Shown one piece after another: positions 8,043-14,307 of a DNA stretch of 35,855 nt. The notes under the pieces were generated by a model. That model had not been told where the DNA came from. It did no database searches and was given only the letters and a program-made list of their open reading frames with translations. The DNA comes from Sedimentisphaerales bacterium (GTDB taxonomy: Bacteria > Planctomycetota > Phycisphaerae > Sedimentisphaerales > Anaerobacaceae), in assembly GCA_016930645.1 (NCBI GenBank), contig JAFGGH010000053.1, positions 1-35,855 on the forward strand. The letters run 5' to 3'. Numbering within the stretch: the first letter of the stretch is position 1; each line of letters starts with the position of its first letter. The position numbers were made by a program, and so were the translations under genes.

Positions 8043-8665
8043 TGGCAAAAAGTCAGACAAAAGAATTAGCTCTCGAAGATTTATGGTCGAACAACCCTGT
8101 ATTCGGGCAGGTGCTTGGTATTTGCAGTACGCTTGCGGTTACAAATCTCGTTCTCAATACGACCGTAATGTGTGCCGCTTTGATTTTTACGTTGTCATTC
8201 AGTTCAATGAGCGTCTCTGTTCTACGAAAGTTCACTCCTCGCAATATACGGATGATGGTCGAGACACTTATCATCGCTTTTTATGTTATCATCGTCGATG
8301 TCATCTTAAAGGCATACTGGCCGCAGATGTCGGAAAGTCTCGGCCCTTATGTTGGCCTGATTATTACCAACTGCATCGTAATGGGCAGGTGCGAGGCCTG
8401 TGCCAATTCCAATCCGCCTGCCAGGGCTATGCTCGACGGCTTTTTTAACGCGCTTGGTTACTCCTTTGTACTGCTTATTATCGCGACATTTAGGGAAGTG
8501 CTCGGTATGGGGACATTTTTGGGTTTTGCCGTGCCTTATTTCAGCAGTTCGTATTGGGACAAGTGGATAATTATGGTAATGCCACCGGGGGCGTTCTTTA
8601 TGCTTGCGATAGTGGTCTGGATATTCCGCTCGATACAGATAGCCAGCCAGGAGAAAACCAAATGA
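8042..8665 (+). CDS. nqrD: Na+-translocating NADH:quinone reductase subunit D
   Basis: NqrD is an inner-membrane subunit that, with NqrE, forms the inverted-repeat pair holding the intramembrane iron centre. It is 207 residues, the size typical of NqrD (about 210). The signatures LWSNNPVFGQVLGICSTLAVTN, GLIITNCIVMGRCEACA and FREVLGMG follow NqrD from the Vibrio type more closely than RnfE. The Cys in the N-terminal LGICS and in the TNCIVMG motif correspond to the conserved iron ligands of the family. Six membrane segments are expected. The ATG shares one base with the nqrC stop (TAATG) and the end overlaps nqrE by four bases, so all four genes are translationally linked. Confidence 0.93.
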   Translation: MAKSQTKELALEDLWSNNPVFGQVLGICSTLAVTNLVLNTTVMCAALIFTLSFSSMSVSVLRKFTPRNIRMMVETLIIAFYVIIVDVILKAYWPQMSESLGPYVGLIITNCIVMGRCEACANSNPPARAMLDGFFNALGYSFVLLIIATFREVLGMGTFLGFAVPYFSSSYWDKWIIMVMPPGAFFMLAIVVWIFRSIQIASQEKTK

Positions 8666-9264
8666 ACATAACACCGCAAATTACACAGGCTTTTATCGTT
8701 TGTATCTCAGCGATTTTTACGCAGAATATATTGCTTAGCTATTTTTTGGGCTTGTGCCCGTTCATCGGCTGTTCGCGTGAAGTGAGGTCATCGGTCGGGC
8801 TGGGTCTTGCGGTGATTTTTGTTATGACCTGCACGTGCGCGTTGAACTGGATTTTATATCACTTTGTGCTTGAGCCTTTGCATCTGGAGTTTTTCCGCTT
8901 TATTATGTTCATTATTATTATCGCCGCATTCGTTCAGTTCGTGGAGATGGTAATTGACAGGTTCAGCCCTTATCTCTATCAGCGTCTCGGTGTGTTTTTG
9001 CCTTTGATAACGGTCAACTGCGCGATATTGGGCGCATGTTTGTTTATGGTAATCCGCAATTATAGTTTTATCGTTACGGTAGGTTACGGCTTAGGAAGCG
9101 GAATCGGGTGGTTTTTGGCGATAGTCGCGATGGCCAATATCAGGGGCAAACTTGCCAATGATTTAATCCCGAAGGGATTGCAGGGCCCGGGCATAACTTT
9201 AATAATCGCAGGGATTATGGCCTTGGCCTTTATCGGTTTTACAGGCGTCCTTGCCGGACAATAA
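8662..9264 (+). CDS. nqrE: Na+-translocating NADH:quinone reductase subunit E
   Basis: NqrE is the partner of NqrD in the membrane core. It is 200 residues from the ATG at 8662, which overlaps the nqrD TGA (ATGA) and is preceded by AGGAG. An in-frame extension upstream is out of keeping with family length and would overlap nqrD by over 100 bases. Conserved stretches include QNILLSYFLGLCPFIGCS, LPLITVNCAILGA and GLGSGIGWFLAIVAMANIR. The C-terminus GITLIIAGIMALAFIGFTGV matches NqrE better than RnfA. Cys residues in FLGLC and VNCAI are the expected metal ligands. In NQR operons nqrF normally follows directly. Here a foreign-looking gene comes first. Confidence 0.93.
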   Translation: MNITPQITQAFIVCISAIFTQNILLSYFLGLCPFIGCSREVRSSVGLGLAVIFVMTCTCALNWILYHFVLEPLHLEFFRFIMFIIIIAAFVQFVEMVIDRFSPYLYQRLGVFLPLITVNCAILGACLFMVIRNYSFIVTVGYGLGSGIGWFLAIVAMANIRGKLANDLIPKGLQGPGITLIIAGIMALAFIGFTGVLAGQ

Positions 9265-9309
9265 TTTAAGTTATTCTGAGTGAAGCGAATTATCTAAAGG
9301 GGTTGTTTC

Positions 9310-10296
9310 TTGGTCACTGACTTTGATAAATTTGTCGAAAAGGAGCAAATAGAGTGGCGCAAGAATAATATAGCGACAAAAAAAATGGGATTTCAGAACA
9401 AGAAGCAAAAATGGTGGATTTTACCCAAAAACCTTTGGACGGAAGGATTGTGGGAAGGAATTAGAATTTCCCTGCCTAAGTATCTTGAAAGAGCAAATAT
9501 CCAAAGACATAAAGACTGCCATAATCTCAAAAGTTCCTGGATGCTTTGTGCAAATCTGTATTTTCCATTTCGGAGAGATAAAGATTTATTGGCCGGTTTC
9601 CTACGCAAATACGTAAATGAACGAATTGAGATCGTTGACAAAATCGAATTAGAGTATGACGCGGGCGGCTGTTTAAATCCCTCTGCGTTGCTTGGAGAAC
9701 CGAAAGGAAAGAGAGGCGCTAACCAAACATCGCCTGATATTGCCTTTATTGTTAACGGTGGTAGTGGCTTAATCTTGACTGAGAATAAGTACACTGAACA
9801 TTCTTTTTATCCTTGCTCAGGACGGAGGCTTAATAACGGCAATCATGATGTCAAAAGATGTATAGATGTTGCAAAAATTTTATCTGATCCTAAAGGAATT
9901 TGCAGGTGGTACGATGGTAAAGGGACCAATCGAAAATACTGGGATTTTATTAAACTATCCGGCAAAGCTGGGCAAAAACTTAAAAAATGTCCTGCTGCTA
10001 CTTCAGGGTATCAGCTTTTCAGACAGCAGGCACTTGCCGAAGGTATTGCACAAAGCGGTAAGTATGATTTTGTTATTTCATGCGTTGCTTATGACGCCTG
10101 CAACAGAACCCTCATCAAATGCCTGAGAACAACAGGGATAGATGATTTCAGGACGGAATGGGGATGCTTTTTTAAAGGGAAAGCCGTGTTTGAAAGCTTT
10201 TCGCATCAGCAATTTGTAGATTATGTCAGGAAAAATGATACAAGCGGTAACTGGAAAGACTGGTTATGCTATATAAATAAGAGGTACGGTTATTGA
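9310..10296 (+). CDS. PD-(D/E)XK nuclease-like protein inserted in the nqr operon
   Basis: This 328-residue cytoplasmic protein has no membrane segment. Residues about 141-160 read S-P-D-I-A-F-I, then L-I-L-T-E-N-K. This is a PD-x(n)-E-x-K arrangement typical of PD-(D/E)XK phosphodiesterases. The strand-turn-strand layout around it fits that fold. A downstream block with YQLFRQQALAEGIAQSGKYD and VAYD, FRTEW recalls, from memory, the PGN_0703-type putative restriction endonucleases. I cannot confirm the family. The start is TTG at 9310, seven bases after AAAGGGG. The base composition is visibly more A-rich than in the flanking nqr genes. No methylase is nearby, so a classical restriction system is not shown. 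Alternatives are a solitary or defunct nuclease or a homing-type gene. It separates nqrE from nqrF. Confidence 0.7.
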   Translation: MVTDFDKFVEKEQIEWRKNNIATKKMGFQNKKQKWWILPKNLWTEGLWEGIRISLPKYLERANIQRHKDCHNLKSSWMLCANLYFPFRRDKDLLAGFLRKYVNERIEIVDKIELEYDAGGCLNPSALLGEPKGKRGANQTSPDIAFIVNGGSGLILTENKYTEHSFYPCSGRRLNNGNHDVKRCIDVAKILSDPKGICRWYDGKGTNRKYWDFIKLSGKAGQKLKKCPAATSGYQLFRQQALAEGIAQSGKYDFVISCVAYDACNRTLIKCLRTTGIDDFRTEWGCFFKGKAVFESFSHQQFVDYVRKNDTSGNWKDWLCYINKRYGY

Positions 10297-10333
10297 AACT
10301 TATTTTTGAATTGAAATACTTCGAATTTAAATA

Positions 10334-11431
10334 ATGATACAGACTTTGTTAATTTCAGTTTTGATAATGTCCGCGATATCCGCCGGGTTGGCTGCGGTTT
10401 TGGTTGTCGCGGAATTTTTTCTGCGAAATTACGGCGAATGTAAGATTACCATCAACGGTGAAAAAGACCTGGTTATCGATGGCGGGGGTAGCTTGCTTGC
10501 CAGTCTTGTCGAGCAGAAAATATTTATCCCCAGCGCCTGCGGCGGCAGAGGTACCTGCGGACTGTGTAAAGTTAAGGTTCCCGACGGGGCCGGGTCTCTA
10601 TTGCCGACCGAAGAGCCTTATCTCGACAAAAAGGAAATCGCCGGCAATATGCGTCTTTCCTGCCAGGTAAAAGTCCGAAACGATTTGAAAATCGAGATTC
10701 CCGAAGAGCTTTTTAATATAAAAGAGTATAGCTGCTCGTGCGAAGAAATTAGGGATTTAACTCACGATATAAAGCTGTTTCGCTTTAAGCTGATTGAGCC
10801 TCCCGATATAAAATTCACACCCGGCCAATATATGCAGTTACTTGCCCCGATTTACGAAAAGAGCAAAGAAGAAGTCTATCGGGCGTATTCGATAGCGTCG
10901 GACTCTGCACAGAAGGATATTATAGATTTGATTATCCGTTTTGTGCCGGGCGGGATATGCACTACGTACTGCTTCGAGTATCTTAATGTTGGCGATAAGG
11001 TCAAAATGAATGGGGCTTACGGCGAGTTTCGATTGAGCGAGACCGATGCCGATATGCTCTGGATAGCAGGAGGGTCGGGTATGGCTCCGTTTGTGAGCAT
11101 ATTGCATTATATGAAAAACACCGGCAATAAAAGGAAGGTTACATATTACTTCGGCGCTAATAAGGTTAAGGAATTATTTTTGCTTGATGAGATGAGACAG
11201 TTTGAAAAAGACCTGCCGAACTTCAGATTCGTTCCGGTAGTTTATGAACCCGAAGAAGAATGGAACGGCGAGACCGGCCTGGTTACAAAGGCGGTCGGCA
11301 GAAATGAAAAAAATATAGCGGATTGTGAAGGCTATCTCTGCGGCAGTGGCGGTATGATAGACGCCTCTATTGAAGTATTAAAAAAACTTGGTTTGGACGA
11401 AGATAAAATCTATTATGATAAGTTTGCGTAA
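10334..11431 (+). CDS. nqrF: Na+-translocating NADH:quinone reductase subunit F
   Basis: NqrF is the NADH-oxidising subunit, passing electrons from FAD to a [2Fe-2S] centre. It is 365 residues long: an N-terminal membrane anchor (about 3-28), a plant-type ferredoxin domain with Cys69-x5-Cys75-x2-Cys78 and Cys110, then a ferredoxin-reductase module. The FAD-binding R-A-Y-S-I-A-S and NAD-binding GGSGMAPF and CGSGG motifs are present. It is somewhat shorter than Vibrio NqrF (about 407). RnfB has a different domain plan, so this gene marks the operon as NQR. No ribosome site is obvious before the ATG at 10334. The 37-base spacer after the nuclease gene is AT-rich, which fits disturbance of an original nqrE-nqrF junction. 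The 11444 gene follows 12 bases later. Confidence 0.93.
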   Translation: MIQTLLISVLIMSAISAGLAAVLVVAEFFLRNYGECKITINGEKDLVIDGGGSLLASLVEQKIFIPSACGGRGTCGLCKVKVPDGAGSLLPTEEPYLDKKEIAGNMRLSCQVKVRNDLKIEIPEELFNIKEYSCSCEEIRDLTHDIKLFRFKLIEPPDIKFTPGQYMQLLAPIYEKSKEEVYRAYSIASDSAQKDIIDLIIRFVPGGICTTYCFEYLNVGDKVKMNGAYGEFRLSETDADMLWIAGGSGMAPFVSILHYMKNTGNKRKVTYYFGANKVKELFLLDEMRQFEKDLPNFRFVPVVYEPEEEWNGETGLVTKAVGRNEKNIADCEGYLCGSGGMIDASIEVLKKLGLDEDKIYYDKFA

Positions 11432-11443
11432 CGCTGTACGAAT

Positions 11444-11896
11444 ATGAAAGAAAGTCCCGATATTAAAAAACTTGAAGGTATTTTAAGAAGCTCGAAGCTG
11501 TCATCGAGCGGCTTTATGGGCAGCGACCGGCGCAGCCTCGGTGAAATCATCGATGCGGATTTGGCTGTTCTCAGCGAGCTTGGCTGTCCCGCCAAGGATA
11601 TAGCCTCGAAGATGCAGGATGTAACTAATAAAGCCACAGAGGCTTTGGGCAATTGGATTAAAATAGATGATTCACGCCAGGCTATGATAACCGAAGTAAA
11701 AGGTCGGATTCCGTGTCCCTGGCCACACGCCAGCAACTTCGCAAAGCGAGTTACTATATTGCGCGATACCGCGACAGGCGATGAGATTAAATGGTCGGAT
11801 TTGAATATACATCTTATTGCCGAGCATAATTTTTTCGAGGGCAAAGGCTGCTATTTCCGAGTCGAGCCTGCGAAGATAGCGGCGATGCTTTTCTAA
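11444..11896 (+). CDS. conserved uncharacterised soluble protein downstream of nqrF
   Basis: This is a 150-residue cytoplasmic protein without a signal peptide or membrane segment. Visible blocks are SSSGFMGSDRRSLGEIIDAD near the N-terminus, the central GRIPCPWPH (about 85-93) and the C-terminal LNIHLIAEHNFFEGKGCYFRVEP (about 121-143). The last two look like conserved signatures. From memory, similar small proteins occur in Desulfovibrio-like bacteria, but I cannot name a family or function. The Cys in IPCPW, with the following His and further His residues in HLIAEH, could bind a metal. It sits 12 bases after nqrF on the same strand and is probably cotranscribed. It may therefore accompany NQR or redox metabolism, which is inference only. 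It converges with the GH97 gene. Confidence 0.75.
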   Translation: MKESPDIKKLEGILRSSKLSSSGFMGSDRRSLGEIIDADLAVLSELGCPAKDIASKMQDVTNKATEALGNWIKIDDSRQAMITEVKGRIPCPWPHASNFAKRVTILRDTATGDEIKWSDLNIHLIAEHNFFEGKGCYFRVEPAKIAAMLF

Positions 11897-11907
11897 GCTG
11901 TCGTTTT

Positions 11908-13887
11908 CTATTTACACCGGATAACAAAACCGCCGTAAGGGGCAAGCTCGATGTTAAAAACTTTGTCGGGTGAAATGTTTATATCTTTTATGAGCAGCTT
12001 ATCTTCCGCCGGGTCATCCGTAATTAGTGTTCCGTTCAGACCCTTCGGCAGGAAAGACAAATCCAAATCTAATTTTTTCTTTTCTTTTTCGCCGTTGATT
12101 CCTGCGATGTACCAGGCATCAGCCTTTCGACGTGCAATGACGACATCTTTAGCCGGGCAGCCTGCCACGAAGCAGGTCTGGTCCCAGGCTGTGGGAATGG
12201 TTTTCAGGTATTGAGTAACCTGCTGAGGTAATTTTTCAGCCTCGAACGGGGCCAGTCCGAAATGCTGAACGCCCGATTCGAAGATGACCGGCAACGCCAG
12301 TTCGAATGCCCCGCTTGTAACTCTCTGCACATTACGGATTCTTCTGTTCATAACTACCGGCGTAAAATCCATCGGCGCCACGACATTTCGCGTAAACGGC
12401 AGGACGCAGCAGTGCTGCGGCTGCTGGTCGGCATTTTTCTGGTCGAAGGTTACATACTCCATTCCCATAACAGCTTCGGTCGTAACCATGTTAGGCCAGG
12501 TCCGCTGCCATCCCCTAGGGATGGTTGCCCCATGGAAGTTCACCATCAGATTATATTTCGCCGCGTCTTCGAGAATGTCCAGGTATAGCTGCATTGTTGC
12601 CTGCTTGTCGCCACCGAAAAAATCCACCTTAACACCGGCAATTCCCATATCCTTGAGTCGTTTGAATTCTTCATTGCGAAGCTGGGATGTGTGAACGCGG
12701 TTCATTGGTGTCATTGCAAAATCGTTCCATTCGCCGTTTGAATTATACCAGAGGATTAGTCCGACACCTTTTTCTTTTGCTTCTTTTGCGAACTCTGCTA
12801 TTTTTTCATAGCCTATCAGCTTATCCCAGTTGCAATCGACCAAAAGATATTCCCAGCCGAGCTTAGCGGTCATATCGAGGTAATTATGCTGCATTTTAAG
12901 TTCTGCGCTGTTATCGCCGAATCTCAGCCAGCTCCAGCCTGCACGTCCGGGTTTAATAAATGAGGTGTCGGTGATTTTCGATGGTTCTGCCAGGTCAGTC
13001 GCCATCGTGGATTCTACGATTGTTTTTAATTGTTTGCCGATGATGACTATGCGCCACGGCGATTCGAACGGCAAATTTATGCTCGGTGCTACCGGGTCAA
13101 TCGGGCCTCGATGTTCGGCGGCCTGCGGGAACGCGATTCGGTAAACTCCTCCGGTCGAATCCTGACCAAGCCGGCAGCCGCAATAAGATTTGCCCGTATT
13201 TGTCTCACTTAGTAGTACCCAGCCTGTCTGTCCAACCTTAAACAATGCTGGAAATGCCCAGCCTGCCGCGTATGGAGAAGGCTGACCAACGGGCTGTTCA
13301 ATCACATAATGTGATTCGTAAGATGGGTAGCCTCTGCTCCAGCCGGTTTTGGAATCGTGCAGTGGATGCAGCCAGGCCTTTGTTTCTTCTGGGAATGCAA
13401 AGCCCGTTACCTCGCTGTTTATCGAAAGTTTGCCGGAATCGTCCGAGCCTTCGAACTCGTAGCGAAATGCGACGCCGTCATCTGAGACCTGAAAGACGAT
13501 TTTCATTTGCTGCTGTTGCAGATTTTGCAATGTAACAATTCGCTGATTTGCTTTGTGTTTTATGTTGCTGCGTTTTCCGTGAAGGAGGGAATACTCCTGT
13601 GAAACCGCTTTGATTTTAGAGATGTCTGTTACCTCAAGGTCATGCGTAAAGTCCGAATCGCTGCGGACTAATCCGAGCGATGAATCTTCGAGTATGACAT
13701 CTTTGCCTAACTTGACACTGTAAACCGGCCTGCCTTCTTTGAGCTGAAAATCGAGTTTCAGCTCTTTGTTTGGGCTTTTGGCCTGGAAGCCGGAGCTCAT
13801 CGCAAGTACCATTGAGTTTATGACTGCAATCACCGCCAAAATTCTTCCCGCCAAACGGACGGCGGGCAAGTTAATTTTCAAATTCAT
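11908..13887 (-). CDS. GH97 family glycoside hydrolase (probably retaining)
   Basis: This is a secreted or periplasmic exo-glycosidase of 659 residues, the usual GH97 length. It has an N-terminal signal or anchor segment (about 13-33), the family's beta-sandwich (about 40-300), a catalytic barrel (about 310-560) and a C-terminal beta domain. Characteristic blocks are GWSWLRFGDNS, LLVDCNWDK, LILWYNSNGEWND and GAGVKVDFFGGDK-like sequence. Asp422 in KVDFF and Glu471 in TTEAVMGME lie where retaining GH97 enzymes, characterised as alpha-galactosidases, have nucleophile and acid/base. The inverting alpha-glucosidase branch (SusB) lacks that Asp. Some GH97 members are beta-L-arabinopyranosidases, which would suit the nearby arabinose genes, but substrate cannot be read from sequence. 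The ATG is preceded by AGGAG. It is a single gene, convergent with the nqr operon and divergent from rubredoxin. Confidence 0.9.
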   Translation of the reverse strand: MNLKINLPAVRLAGRILAVIAVINSMVLAMSSGFQAKSPNKELKLDFQLKEGRPVYSVKLGKDVILEDSSLGLVRSDSDFTHDLEVTDISKIKAVSQEYSLLHGKRSNIKHKANQRIVTLQNLQQQQMKIVFQVSDDGVAFRYEFEGSDDSGKLSINSEVTGFAFPEETKAWLHPLHDSKTGWSRGYPSYESHYVIEQPVGQPSPYAAGWAFPALFKVGQTGWVLLSETNTGKSYCGCRLGQDSTGGVYRIAFPQAAEHRGPIDPVAPSINLPFESPWRIVIIGKQLKTIVESTMATDLAEPSKITDTSFIKPGRAGWSWLRFGDNSAELKMQHNYLDMTAKLGWEYLLVDCNWDKLIGYEKIAEFAKEAKEKGVGLILWYNSNGEWNDFAMTPMNRVHTSQLRNEEFKRLKDMGIAGVKVDFFGGDKQATMQLYLDILEDAAKYNLMVNFHGATIPRGWQRTWPNMVTTEAVMGMEYVTFDQKNADQQPQHCCVLPFTRNVVAPMDFTPVVMNRRIRNVQRVTSGAFELALPVIFESGVQHFGLAPFEAEKLPQQVTQYLKTIPTAWDQTCFVAGCPAKDVVIARRKADAWYIAGINGEKEKKKLDLDLSFLPKGLNGTLITDDPAEDKLLIKDINISPDKVFNIELAPYGGFVIRCK

Positions 13888-14050
13888 CGTAACGCTCCTG
13901 TATTTTTATTTTTCAATTTTACAAATAATATCAAATCTTCTTCTATAAAGCCAGGGATTATCATATTTGGCAAAAGTATTGATTCAAACGTATTTTTGTA
14001 TTATCCTGTTAGCCGTAGAATCGGGAGTTATTTTTTAAGGAGTCTGGCTT

Positions 14051-14215
14051 ATGAAGAAGTATCAATGCACAGCATGCAGTTATATTTATGACCCCGAAGT
14101 GGGCGACCCTGAAAATGGAATCGAGCCTGGTACCGCATTCGAGGATTTGCCGGACGACTGGACCTGCCCGGAATGTGGAGTGGGCAAAGACGAATTTGAA
14201 CCATACGAAGGATAG
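14051..14215 (+). CDS. rubredoxin
   Basis: This 54-residue iron-only electron carrier is too short for usual ORF cut-offs. The two CxxC knuckles are Cys6-T-A-Cys9 and Cys39-P-E-Cys42. Together they ligate one Fe(Cys)4 centre. The family residues Y-x-Y-D-P (11-15), GD (18-19), [12 protein letters not shown] (26-37) and CPxCGVGK are all present. The ATG follows AAGGAG at seven bases. Rubredoxins in anaerobes commonly pass electrons to rubrerythrin, superoxide reductase or flavodiiron proteins for oxygen and peroxide detoxification. None of those is adjacent here. It diverges from the GH97 gene and lies 92 bases before the RND exporter on the same strand. Linkage to the exporter unit is not supported beyond proximity. 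Confidence 0.95.
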   Translation: MKKYQCTACSYIYDPEVGDPENGIEPGTAFEDLPDDWTCPECGVGKDEFEPYEG

Positions 14216-14307
14216 CTCGCAGCGCACAGCATTCGTGGGATAAGAATTTCCGGTTCGTCTGTGGCGTATCAAAGTCTTGCAAATGAGATATTTCTAAGGA
14301 GAAGGAA

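Noticed and set aside
9310-10296. Complete restriction-modification system
   Set aside because: Only a nuclease-like gene is seen; there is no methylase or specificity subunit nearby.
6385-11431. Assignment of the redox operon as RNF
   Set aside because: NqrF, with its [2Fe-2S] plus FAD/NAD layout, and the NqrD/NqrE signatures favour NQR. No RnfB or RnfC is present. The NqrB and NqrC sizes are nearer RNF, and this is noted in the findings.
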